Of a stretch of DNA of 64,000 nt, positions 43,355-51,753 are shown piece by piece. The notes below the pieces were generated by a model. It was not told the origin of the DNA and ran no database searches. It was given only the letters and a program-made list of their open reading frames with translations. The position numbers and the translations under genes were made by a program. Within the stretch, counting starts at the first letter, position 1; the number at the start of each line of letters is the position of its first letter. Where the stretch lies: assembly GCA_041593595.1 (NCBI GenBank), contig JBFHNV010000002.1, positions 1 to 64,000 on the forward strand. The letters are read 5' to 3'. The DNA is from JBFHNV01 sp041593595. GTDB lineage: Bacteria; Pseudomonadota; Gammaproteobacteria; HK1.

Positions 43355-44281
43355 TCAGGAGATCGGTTCCAGGATCCGCGTGAGATCGAACAGCCGGTGC
43401 CCGATGTAGAGCAGGGTCACCAGCGTGACGATCATGATGGCGCTGATCGCCATGGCCAGCGGGAAGTCGAGCGCGACGATGGCCTGGTTGGCGATCAGCC
43501 CCGCGTTCACCGCGCCGGGACCGCCGAGGATCGTCGGCACCAAAGCCGTGCCCAGGGCGTTGACGAATATGAACACGCTGCCGGCGAAGATCCCGGGCGC
43601 GGCCAGGGGAATGATCACGTCCCGGAAGGTGCGCACGGCAGGCGCGCCCAGGTCGTCGCAGACCTCGAAGATGTAGCGCTGCACGGCCTCCATGGCGAGG
43701 AAGCCGGAGAAGACCATGAAGGGCAGGAAAGAGAGCACGTCGCCGATGATCACGCCGAGAGGCGTGAACAGGATCGCCGAGATGGGCTCGGAGATGATCC
43801 CGAGGTCCATGAGGAACGTGTTGATCAGGCCGTAACGTCCGAGCACCGGGCGCATGGCGAACACGCGCACGAGCTCCGAGATCATGAAGGGCAGGATGAA
43901 CAGCAGCACCACCCGGTGCTGCGCCGCCTGGGGCACGCGCCGGCGGACGAAGACCGCGATGGGAAAGCCGATGACGAAGGACACCACGACCGCGGCGAGG
44001 GAGTGGAGCATGGAGTGGAGGTAATTCACGGCCCGCGCCGAGTAGAAGAAGTTCTCGTAGGCAAAGAGCGTGAAGCCGGGTTCCATCCAGAACGTGGTGC
44101 GCTCGAAGAAGCTCCACACCAGCGTCAGGGCGGCGGGCACTGCGAGGAACAGGATCATGAACGCGGCGGGCAGGTAGAAGACCCACCGCTGCAGGCCGTT
44201 CTCTCCGAGCACCCGCTGCCGCCACGACGGCCGGGGCGGCCCGGCCGTCGTCCCGCCCCGCCCCGCCCCGCGGGCGTTCAC
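43355..44281 (-). CDS. Spermidine/putrescine-type ABC transporter permease (PotB-like)
   Basis: 308 residues, six or seven helices, EAA loop EVCDDLGAPAVRTFRDVIIP (about 210-230). The motif ILPFMISELVRVFAMRPVLG after helix 3 is typical of PotB-type permeases (usually RTYAW-like in this place; here RVFAM). Start GTG 44281 is set 22 bases after the binding-protein stop; no better ATG exists in the leader. Confidence 0.88.
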   Translation of the reverse strand: MNARGAGRGGTTAGPPRPSWRQRVLGENGLQRWVFYLPAAFMILFLAVPAALTLVWSFFERTTFWMEPGFTLFAYENFFYSARAVNYLHSMLHSLAAVVVSFVIGFPIAVFVRRRVPQAAQHRVVLLFILPFMISELVRVFAMRPVLGRYGLINTFLMDLGIISEPISAILFTPLGVIIGDVLSFLPFMVFSGFLAMEAVQRYIFEVCDDLGAPAVRTFRDVIIPLAAPGIFAGSVFIFVNALGTALVPTILGGPGAVNAGLIANQAIVALDFPLAMAISAIMIVTLVTLLYIGHRLFDLTRILEPIS

Positions 44282-44303
44282 CGCCCCGCGCGCCACGGGC
44301 CGC

Positions 44304-45485
44304 TCAGGCGGCCTGCAGGCGGGCCCACCAGTCCTGGTAGTCCCGGATGTGGGTCGGGAAGACGTTCTGCCAGGCGTTCCCCGCGACCGCGTAGCGGGCC
44401 TGCTTGCGCTCGAGGATATCCAGGATGCGGGCCCGGTCGTCGGCCGAGAACGCCTCCGGGTGCGACTCCACGTAGGCATCGACACCCTGCATCTGCGGCC
44501 CGAAGCCCAGGTCTGCCAGGGTGCGCGCACCGAACCAGGGGGAGAGGTAGACATTGGCGAGCTTGTAATACAGGTCCTCGACGCCGCGCTCCTGCGCGCC
44601 CTTCGACAGCATGATGACGTTGTTCCAGGACTGGTGCCCCTCCTTCATGGTCCCGTAACGGATGTCGGCCTTGTCGCCGGTCTTCTTCTGGGCGACGAGC
44701 TGCACCGGTTCCCAGCACGACGACATCAGCACCTCGCCGCTGGTCAGGATCCCGACCCCGTTCTGGAAGCCGTCCCAGAAGGTGCGGAACTGGCCCTTCT
44801 TCTTGTAGTCGATGAGGAACTGGCACACGGCCTTGACCTCGTCGGGCTTCATGTCCGATGGATCCTCGATCTCGATCCTGCCGCTGCCCTTGAGATAGAT
44901 CGCCATGTTGGTGAGGGTCGGTCCGAAGTCGTTCTGCAGCGCCACCCGGCCCTTGAACTGGGAGTCGAACATCACGCCCCAGCTGTCGGGGTGGAAACCC
45001 AGTGCCTTGTAGTCGTAGGCCATGGAGTCGGCGTTGGAGATCATGGGCGTGGCGTAGACCTTGCCCTCGTGGCGAATGGTATGAGCGGCGAAGCCGCCCT
45101 CGTCGTAGGTGGGCAGGATGTTCTTCCAGTTGGGGATCCGGCTCGTGTCCAGGGGCACGATCGCGCCCTGGCTGGCGAGCGCGTCCTCCATGCCGCCGCC
45201 ATTGTCGGTCAGCGCGTCGAAGAGCCTGTTGCCGTCGCCCACGACCATCTTCTGGATGGCCTCGTCGGCCCGGGCGCTCTTTGTCGTGTAGGCGATCTCG
45301 ATATCCGCCTGGGCGGCCATGGCGCTCCAGTCCTTGGCACCGACCTTGTGGATCACGGCCGCCCAGAGCTTGAGGGCCTTGCCCTCCTGGGCCGAGACGC
45401 CAGGGATGCCCCCGGTCGCCGCCGCGGCGGTCGCCGCGGCCAGGCTCTGCAGAAAGTATCGCCGGTTGAGCTCGTGCTGTTTCAT
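44304..45485 (-). CDS. Polyamine-type ABC transporter periplasmic binding protein (Tat-like signal)
   Basis: 393 residues, first gene of the importer operon. The N-terminus MKQHELNRRYFLQSLAAATA carries an RR-x-F-L twin-arginine-like motif and a hydrophobic stretch ending at VSAQE. The mature part is of the PotD/PotF type: GDGNRLFDALTDNGGGMEDA, TYDEGGFAAHTIRHEGKVYA, and the C-terminal YQDWWARLQAA. The ligand may be a polyamine or another small cation, or an organic acid; this family is broad. ATG 45485 has AGGAGG upstream. Confidence 0.88.
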   Translation of the reverse strand: MKQHELNRRYFLQSLAAATAAAATGGIPGVSAQEGKALKLWAAVIHKVGAKDWSAMAAQADIEIAYTTKSARADEAIQKMVVGDGNRLFDALTDNGGGMEDALASQGAIVPLDTSRIPNWKNILPTYDEGGFAAHTIRHEGKVYATPMISNADSMAYDYKALGFHPDSWGVMFDSQFKGRVALQNDFGPTLTNMAIYLKGSGRIEIEDPSDMKPDEVKAVCQFLIDYKKKGQFRTFWDGFQNGVGILTSGEVLMSSCWEPVQLVAQKKTGDKADIRYGTMKEGHQSWNNVIMLSKGAQERGVEDLYYKLANVYLSPWFGARTLADLGFGPQMQGVDAYVESHPEAFSADDRARILDILERKQARYAVAGNAWQNVFPTHIRDYQDWWARLQAA

Positions 45486-45784
45486 GACGGTCCTCCTCGG
45501 GTCGGTCGTTGTCGTGTCCCGTGGCGTCAGCCGCGCTCGGACGGAGCGCCGTCCTCGCGTATGACCCGACGACGCATTACTCGTAGCATAGCGGAACCGA
45601 CGAGGCACGTGACCGGCGCAACCCGCCGGAGCAGCCGAGGCCCGGGAGCGCAGGATTCACGGCTTCGATGCAGGTCTGTACCCGAGCAGGCTCGCTCCCA
45701 CGAGGACCGGGTGCACTGGTAGGCTTGTGCGAAAGCTCGAACGACTTGCAGCCTCGCGCTGCTCGACAGTCCCGGGGAGGCACC

Positions 45785-46843
45785 ATCAAGATCCGCCATT
45801 CGCTCATCGCCAGCGTATTCGTGCTGGCCACTCAGCTCATCGTCGTCGCCGCCTCCGCCCAGCAGCCGCTGGTGGTGGCCACCAAGGACGCGCCGCCCTT
45901 CGTGCTGAAGGGGCCGGACGGACGCTTTTCCGGCCCGGCCATCGAGCTGTGGGAGCGCGCGGCAGACGCCATGGGGCTCGCGTACGAGTACCGGGAGCTG
46001 CCCCTGGACGGGCTGCTGGCCGCGGTGGAATCCGGCGAGGCAAATGTGGGCGTGGGCGCGCTCACCGTCACCGCCGAGCGCGAACGGCGATTCGACTTCA
46101 CGCACCCCTATCATTCCACCGGCCTCGGCATCGCGGCGCGGGACGTGGAGGGCGTGGGCGTGCTGAGCGTCCTGCGCCGGCTGTTCTCGGCGGAGTTTCT
46201 GGCCGCACTGGGCGCCCTGGCCCTGGTTCTCTTCATCACCGGTGCGGCCGTGTGGCTGCTGGAGCGCAAGCGCAATCCCGAGCAGTTCGGCGGCAACACC
46301 GCCACCGGTCTCGGTTCCGGTCTGTGGTGGTCGGCGGTGACCATGACCACGGTGGGTTATGGCGACAAGGCGCCGATCACCTTTGGTGGGCGCATGGTGG
46401 CCCTGGTGTGGATGTTCGCCGCGGTGATCACCATCTCCGGCTTCACCGCGGGCATCGCGTCCTCGCTGACCAGCGAGCAGCTCACCTCGGTGAGCGGTCC
46501 GGCCGATCTGGACACTGCCCGCGTCGGCACGGTCACCGGCTCGTCCAGTGCGGATTACCTCAGGGCCCGCGGCACGAAAGGCCGTGCATTCGCCGACCTT
46601 CAGGCGGCCCTGGATGCGTTACGCAAAGGGGACCTCGACGCGGTCGTCTATGACTTGCCGCTGCTCGCCTGGTGGCTGGAACAGGATCCGGACTCGGGTC
46701 TTCGCCTTCTGCCGCACACCCTCACGCGCCAGGACTATGCCTTCGCGCTGCCCGCCGGCAGCGAGCTCCGTGAACGCCTCAACCGCGAGATCCTCACGCT
46801 CACGTCGACACCGCAATGGCGCCAGTCCGTAGCGGATTACTGA
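45785..46843 (+). CDS. GluR0-type ionotropic receptor: ligand-gated potassium channel
   Basis: 352 residues. After a signal peptide (SLIASVFVLATQLIVVAASA), residues 26-120 are lobe S1 of a type-3 solute-binding domain (ALTVTAERERRFDFTHPYHS, with the ligand-binding Arg). Helix M1 is about 135-160; the pore loop carries TMTTVGYGDKAP with the K+ filter TVGYGD at about 189-194; helix M2 is about 204-225; lobe S2 is 226-352. This is the S1-M1-P-M2-S2 order of bacterial glutamate receptor GluR0. A strong ribosome site GGGGAGG sits four bases before an ATC codon at 45785 (reads IKIRHS), with no ATG in frame nearby. Upstream TTG codons (45728, 45746) are alternatives. Confidence 0.88.
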   Translation: MKIRHSLIASVFVLATQLIVVAASAQQPLVVATKDAPPFVLKGPDGRFSGPAIELWERAADAMGLAYEYRELPLDGLLAAVESGEANVGVGALTVTAERERRFDFTHPYHSTGLGIAARDVEGVGVLSVLRRLFSAEFLAALGALALVLFITGAAVWLLERKRNPEQFGGNTATGLGSGLWWSAVTMTTVGYGDKAPITFGGRMVALVWMFAAVITISGFTAGIASSLTSEQLTSVSGPADLDTARVGTVTGSSSADYLRARGTKGRAFADLQAALDALRKGDLDAVVYDLPLLAWWLEQDPDSGLRLLPHTLTRQDYAFALPAGSELRERLNREILTLTSTPQWRQSVADY

Positions 46844-47355
46844 GTCCGCCGGGAGCTTCGCGGAGCCAGTGTTTGCGGCGGCACGCAGTGCCCTCCGGGG
46901 CGGCGGGTCCCCGGTCGGGCGGGTCGGTATCGGTGCGGGCTGATGTCGCGCTGGGACGCTCGCTGACAGCCGCGCGGCGCTGGTGCTGACGAGGACGTAG
47001 CCCCCCGCGATTCCCTGGCGCGCTCCAGGCGCACTGCGGCTCGACGCGGGCGGCTCGAGGGTCGGCATGCGGACGGCCGTGCGCGCGCTGCGCGCGTCTC
47101 GAGACGCGTGAGTATGGCCGCGATGACGCCCGCCTCGGTGATGGCCGCTCCCGGCATCCTGCCTCCCGCGACACTCGTACGTCCCTGGACATCACGGCCA
47201 GCACGTGCAGTGCTGCACCGCCAGATTGCTGAGTGAGCGCGTTCTCGCCGTCGTCGTCGAGGTCGAGGTGGGGCAGCGCCCCGTCATCCGAGCGAAACGA
47301 GGGTCCCGCTGACGCGTTCAGCGCCACGCAAGAGCGCAGGCGCCTGGCGGCAGGC
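46844..47355. other. Intergenic region, no recognisable gene
   Basis: About 510 bases between the convergent channel and PEP-CTERM-like genes. Open frames on both strands are short and of shadow-like composition. I see no promoter, RNA gene or clear terminator here. Confidence 0.5.
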
Positions 47356-47979
47356 TCAGGCGCGGGCCACGAGACGGCGGCGCGCCAGCGCCAGCCCGAT
47401 CAGGCCGAGCGCCAGCAGCGCACCGGTCATCGGTTCGTAAACGCCGCTTGCCAAGACTGGCTGCACCCCCAGATCGTCGACGAGGAACTCGCCAAACGGC
47501 GTGGGAAACCCGATGTCGGGCACGAAGTCGACGCGGTCCACCATATTGAACGCATCGGGGAAGATGAACTCCGTGAACACCCGGAGTGCGCTGAACATCA
47601 GAACCACCTGTGCACCTTGAGCCGGCACGCCGTTGCGGAATCCCGTGATGGTCAGCGTCCCGCCTGCCCCGATGTTGGTAGTCGCGATGAAGAACCTGTC
47701 GAAGTCCACGACGTTGTTGAACTGGATGCCCAGCGCTCCGCCGAAGTTGTTGTAGAAGGAATAAGCGGGCGACAGGAAGACGTCGTTCCGGCGGTTGGGC
47801 TGACCATTGACGGTTCCCTGCCACGTGGCATCCAGCGCCGTCTGGCACAGGGGATCGGCGGCGTCGTCGAAATTGCACAGCACGGCACGGGCCGGGGTGG
47901 CGAGGCCACCGGTGAATAACAGTGCGCACCCGATCAGGGCGGCCATGGGGGAATGGACTCGTCTGGCCACTGGTACCAC
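47356..47979 (-). CDS. PEP-CTERM-like exported protein (variant YEP sorting signal)
   Basis: 207 residues with a signal peptide (MAALIGCALLFTGGLATPARA), a beta-rich body (FYNNFGGALGIQFNNVVDFD), and a C-terminal sorting tail VYEPMTGALLALGLIGLALA followed by RRRLVARA. The tail has the layout of PEP-CTERM signals (motif, hydrophobic helix, Arg cluster), but the first Pro of PEP is Tyr. These proteins are exported, cut by exosortase and linked to exopolysaccharide. No exosortase gene is in the window. The start may be GTG 47979, GTG 47970 or ATG 47946; a GGGAGAGAG site precedes the GTG codons. A sigma-54 promoter lies upstream. Confidence 0.75.
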   Translation of the reverse strand: MVPVARRVHSPMAALIGCALLFTGGLATPARAVLCNFDDAADPLCQTALDATWQGTVNGQPNRRNDVFLSPAYSFYNNFGGALGIQFNNVVDFDRFFIATTNIGAGGTLTITGFRNGVPAQGAQVVLMFSALRVFTEFIFPDAFNMVDRVDFVPDIGFPTPFGEFLVDDLGVQPVLASGVYEPMTGALLALGLIGLALARRRLVARA

Positions 47980-48008
47980 CTCTCTCCCGTGGTCAACTTG
48001 GGTATGCC

Positions 48009-48026
48009 ACGCACAGATGGTGCCAA
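48009..48026 (-). promoter_or_regulatory. Sigma-54 (RpoN) promoter of the PEP-CTERM-like gene
   Basis: On the minus strand the sequence TTGGCACCATCTGTGCGT matches the -24/-12 consensus YTGGCACG-N4-TTGCW, with TTGGCAC perfect, GG and GC exactly ten bases apart, and the -12 element reading GTGC. It lies about 30 bases before the ribosome site of the gene ending at 47356. PEP-CTERM genes are known to be under sigma-54 control in several proteobacteria. Confidence 0.65.
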
Positions 48027-48654
48027 CTCCGGATCAGCGAGTGTCATCAGTGACTTACGGCCACGGGCGGGTGACGGGGCCGGTGCGGTGTAGCGTTTTC
48101 CGACACCTGTGTGCCGGTTCTCTGGACGACGCATCCGCCTCTCGGGGATTTGTCACCACCATTCAAGGACTTGGGCGGATCCAAACACTGTAAAATTCTC
48201 CGACGATCCGCCCTTCGCGGTGCAACACGCGATCGCCAGTGACCCCGCGGCGCGGGCGCGACGAGCGGACGTGTGCGGCGGTGCGCCGTCGCGATGCCCC
48301 GCTGAGACGCCGGCGGTGGTGCACGCTTCCCCGACCGGCGCTGCCCCGGCCTGTCCGCCGGCACCGCATGCCGTCTGCACGTTCACGCTACGACACCGCG
48401 ACCGGCACGGGATCTGCGACATGTGGCGTGCACGCACGCCCGTGCGACGCCCGGGCGGCATGATGAATCCCGTTGCGGGGGTGCGATTTGGCACCCCCCG
48501 ATGCCGCGTCTTCCCTTACACCTGACCAGGAACGAAAAGCTGCCTGCAGGGAAGCTGAGACGGGCCCCGCGCCCGTTGCGCCAGGGTCCACGCCAGCGCC
48601 GGTGATACGACACCCAGCGGGGGCGGGCACCCGCCCGACTCGAGGAGGCCCGCC
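48027..48654. other. Intergenic region, no recognisable gene; contains one hairpin
   Basis: About 630 bases between the divergent PEP-CTERM-like and membrane-protein genes. The only clear structure is the inverted repeat GGGGGTGC (48477-48484) / GCACCCCC (48491-48498) with a six-base loop and no T-tract. A TAAAAT at about 48190 could be a -10 element but lacks a well-spaced -35. The rest has no coding signal that I can support. Confidence 0.5.
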
Positions 48655-49638
48655 ATGCTCATAGAGACCCTTCTCGCGACGCTCAAGTGCCGCCGCTTCT
48701 ACATCCTCGCCGTCCTCGTCCTGGTGGCCGGCGTCGGGGTACGCATGCTTCCCACCGACTCCAAGCACCTGGTCTGCGACACCTGGAAGCGGCTCGCCCA
48801 GATCGTGGTGTCCAACGCGACGGCGAGCGAACGGCCGCCCGTCGCGGGTCGCTCCGACACCGCGATCATCGAGGAGGCGGGGCGGCTGTTCTGCCCCGCG
48901 AAGGGCACGACCTCGCAGTCCACCGACGTGACGGTCGTGGGTGTGGTCCGCTCGAGCCTGGAGGTGCTCCCCGCAGCGGTCGCCATCGCGCTGCTGGTCA
49001 CCTTGCTGCTGCCGGCCTCCACGACGCGCGCCGAGGTTCGTGCGGATTCCACCTCGGAGCGGGAAGAGATCCAGAACGTCGTGTCCGCACGTGACGTGCC
49101 GGGCATGGAGCGCCACCTTCGCCAGCTCTCCCAGGACGCGGTCGCACTCGCCATCCGCGCGCGCCAGCTTCGCGTCGCCATCGTGTATGCCGTCGGCAGC
49201 TGCCTTGCCACGCTCTTGTTCCCGCCAGACTTCGAGTCCGGCGGTTCCCTTCAGAGCATCGAGAACGTGCTGCATGTGTCGGCGCTGCTGGTCGTGGCGG
49301 CCGCCGCCGGCGGATTCGGGCTGCACATCTTCGTGAGCAGCACCCGCGAGGTGTGCCGGCTCGCGGCGCAGGTCGCGTTCGCCGGCGTCTTCTTCGCGGG
49401 CCTCATCGCGCTCGCCATCGCGATCCCCTACCGCATGATGACCACCATCGAAGGCGCCGCGCTCGGCGTGGAGCAGGTGCGCTTCTTCGCGGGCATGCGA
49501 TTGATCGTGATCCCGCTGGCTGCGGCGCTTGGCGGCGGTGCGTGGCTTGCGGGCCTGCGCGCGTACCGGCGGATCCCGGTCAAGCTGCTCCTGCGCCGCG
49601 ACCCGCAGCAACTGGACGTCACGGGGGTCAAGGGCTGA
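48655..49638 (+). CDS. Hypothetical membrane protein (327 aa)
   Basis: One N-terminal helix (FYILAVLVLVAGVGVRML), then a soluble stretch with two Cys residues (LVCDTWKRL and AGRLFCPAKG) that could form a periplasmic disulphide. Further helices lie at about 97-118 and 165-190, with a cluster from about 205 to 300 (VSALLVVAAAAGGFGLHIFV, QVAFAGVFFAGLIALAIAIP, GMRLIVIPLAAALGGGAWLA). A charged cytoplasmic segment (about 120-160) sits between helices 2 and 3. I do not recognise the family. ATG 48655 has GAGGAGG at good spacing, so expression is likely. Confidence 0.75.
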   Translation: MLIETLLATLKCRRFYILAVLVLVAGVGVRMLPTDSKHLVCDTWKRLAQIVVSNATASERPPVAGRSDTAIIEEAGRLFCPAKGTTSQSTDVTVVGVVRSSLEVLPAAVAIALLVTLLLPASTTRAEVRADSTSEREEIQNVVSARDVPGMERHLRQLSQDAVALAIRARQLRVAIVYAVGSCLATLLFPPDFESGGSLQSIENVLHVSALLVVAAAAGGFGLHIFVSSTREVCRLAAQVAFAGVFFAGLIALAIAIPYRMMTTIEGAALGVEQVRFFAGMRLIVIPLAAALGGGAWLAGLRAYRRIPVKLLLRRDPQQLDVTGVKG

Positions 49639-50024
49639 CGCGCGGTCCCCGAGGTGCGGCTCGAAGACGGGCCGCTGATCGTCTGCGGCGATCGCCGCCG
49701 CACACGGTGCCTCGCACGGTATCGGTGCGAGGCCCTCCGCGTCCTCGGCCGCCGCCCGGCAATCGGGTATGCCCCGCCGAGCGCCGTTGACTCGCCGCGT
49801 CGCTGCTGCGCGGACCGAGTGCGGCCTGACTCAAACGAAACAGCCTCCGGAAAAACCGGGGCGGTTCACTTTCGACTCGGAGCGAGGGAACGGATTGCAG
49901 GTCAAGACCGTCCGGAATCGGATTGAGAGGCACCGATGGTTCGTCGACGGATCGGTGCGCCTGGTGCAGGGTTGACGATTGGCGGGGGAGCTGGCGAGGG
50001 ATCCACCTTCGCGGCGCCGTCGGG
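49639..50024. other. Intergenic region, no recognisable gene
   Basis: About 390 bases between convergent genes. A plus-strand frame ending at 49975 (tail FTFDSERGNGLQVKTVRN) has lower GC and a protein-like look, but it has no start signal or recognisable family. No clear terminator is seen. Confidence 0.5.
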
Positions 50025-51569
50025 TCAGCGCACCAGCGGCCCGATGTAGCGCCGCGCCACCACCACGTTGTCGATGTAGAGGTGGAGGTCCGTGGGCGCC
50101 CTCGCGGTCCCTCCGTGATAGACGTTCATCCAAACCCGGTCGATCTTCAGCTCGGCCGTGCGGCGGTACAGGATGTCGCGCTTCTCGAAGGCCTTCCTTC
50201 CGTCGATCCACACCTCGAGAAGCCCGTCGTGCACGTCCGGCGTGTTGAGACGCACGTGCTGCTCGATGGAGTACCACCGGTTGCGCTCGAGCACGCCCTG
50301 CGCGGCCTCGTTCCAGTGCCAGCCGGAGCCGTAGCGGCCGGGCATGTCGCCATAGTAGGCGTAGGTCCCCACCGGCGTGAGCCCGGCCAGGGGATTCGGC
50401 GCCGGGACCTCGACGCCGAAGCTGCCGCGCATGGACCAGCCGTTGAAGCCGTCCGCGCGCCGGCCGCCCCAGCCTGCCCGGTTGTAGGTGCCGGCGAGCC
50501 CGGGCAGCTTGCCGCCGTCGACGCTCGGCCGCCAGCTCTCGGCGAGCCGCAGGTAGTAGCGGAAGTAGAGCTCCTCCGGCTCGGCGCCGGTCTCCTTGCC
50601 CAGCATGTACTTGAGGTTCAGCCCGGCGCGCTGTCCCTCAGGAATGACCACCCGCAGGGCACGGCCCTGGATGGGCTCGAAGCGGAGGCCCGGATCGCTG
50701 CGCACCACCTCCAGTCGCTCCTTGTTCTTCTCCCCGCCGCTCGACCACCGGGACACCCAGTCGTCGTGCTCGAAGTCGGCGACGAGCAGCACGTCCGGGT
50801 GGCCTTCGAGCCCGCGGTCGCGGGGGTGTTCGAGGGCCAGACCGATCACCTCCGGCGGCGGCCGAACCGGGCGCCCGGGATCCGCGTAGAACACCCCTAC
50901 GGTCGCCGGCCCGCGGTGCCGGCTGATCGTCATGCGAAGCTCGGCCCGGGCGACGGACGTGGTGGGCGCGATGTCGGCGAAGCGCACCAGGGTGTGCCGG
51001 TCTTCGGCCACCTTCAGCCGGTCGCGGTCACCGCGCACCCCGTGGATCCCCGGGGGCACGGTGATATCGGCCACGGCGGGCACCGTCACGGTGCCTGCCT
51101 CGGTGGTCACCAGCAGCGCGGGGCCCAAGCCGGCTTCCGCCTCACGGCTGTGGAAGAACGCCCTGCCACGGCCGAGCGAGCGCAGGAGGAAACCGAGATT
51201 GGGGCGCGTGCCCGCGACCCACGCCCTGACGGCGTCGGTGACGTCGACGCGCAGCTCGCGTGATTGATCGTTGCGCTCGAGCTGCAGCGTTGCCAGGGGG
51301 ACGTCACCCTGCGGGACGCCGCGCGCGTCCGCCCAGTCGCCGAGCACGTTCCGCCAGGCGAGTCCGGCAGGCTTGTTGTAATACTCGAAGTTCGTCCCGA
51401 ACTCCCCCCACAGGCGCCGTTGCGTCGGCACCCCGTAGGACTCGTCGGCGTGGCCCGGTGCGGGACCACACATCACGGCGACGCACAGGAGCGCGCGCGC
51501 CGCGCCCGTCCGCACCGCCGCGGGGGCGGTCCGTGAAGAGACGCAGGTGGGCGGCAGTCGCGGCGGCAC
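50025..51569 (-). CDS. Exported polysaccharide lyase-like protein (DNRLRE-type N-domain, PL14-like C-domain)
   Basis: Up to 514 residues with a signal peptide (AARALLCVAVMCGPAPGHA). Residues about 45-250 look like a DNRLRE-type carbohydrate-associated repeat domain (LERNDQSRELRVDVTDAVRA, and later the partner strand set). Residues about 265-514 form a jelly-roll like family-14 alginate/glucuronan lyases: YYLRLAESWRPSVDGGKLPG, YGDMPGRYGSGWHWNEAAQG, ERNRWYSIEQHVRLN, and HLYIDNVVVARRYIGP. It probably binds or cuts uronate polysaccharide outside the cell. Start GTG 51569 or GTG 51515. Confidence 0.75.
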   Translation of the reverse strand: MPPRLPPTCVSSRTAPAAVRTGAARALLCVAVMCGPAPGHADESYGVPTQRRLWGEFGTNFEYYNKPAGLAWRNVLGDWADARGVPQGDVPLATLQLERNDQSRELRVDVTDAVRAWVAGTRPNLGFLLRSLGRGRAFFHSREAEAGLGPALLVTTEAGTVTVPAVADITVPPGIHGVRGDRDRLKVAEDRHTLVRFADIAPTTSVARAELRMTISRHRGPATVGVFYADPGRPVRPPPEVIGLALEHPRDRGLEGHPDVLLVADFEHDDWVSRWSSGGEKNKERLEVVRSDPGLRFEPIQGRALRVVIPEGQRAGLNLKYMLGKETGAEPEELYFRYYLRLAESWRPSVDGGKLPGLAGTYNRAGWGGRRADGFNGWSMRGSFGVEVPAPNPLAGLTPVGTYAYYGDMPGRYGSGWHWNEAAQGVLERNRWYSIEQHVRLNTPDVHDGLLEVWIDGRKAFEKRDILYRRTAELKIDRVWMNVYHGGTARAPTDLHLYIDNVVVARRYIGPLVR

Positions 51570-51753
51570 GGACCTATGTTAATCGCAAGCCGTCAGCCTG
51601 TGTCGCGTGCCGGTGGATCTCGACGTTGCGGTCCGGCCCCCGGGGCTGCGGCTCGGTCCGGGCGTCCGCCCCGCACCAGCACCCTCGCCATCACCGGCAC
51701 GCAGCGCAGACAGCTCTGCATGGCAACCGACGTTGCTCGCCCTCGCTGCGCGC

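Noticed and set aside
48477..48498. Rho-independent terminator
   Set aside because: The hairpin has no following T-tract on either strand and lies between divergent genes.
49769..49975. 68-codon plus-strand frame with lower GC, possibly a transposase scrap
   Set aside because: No catalytic motif, terminal repeats or recognisable family.
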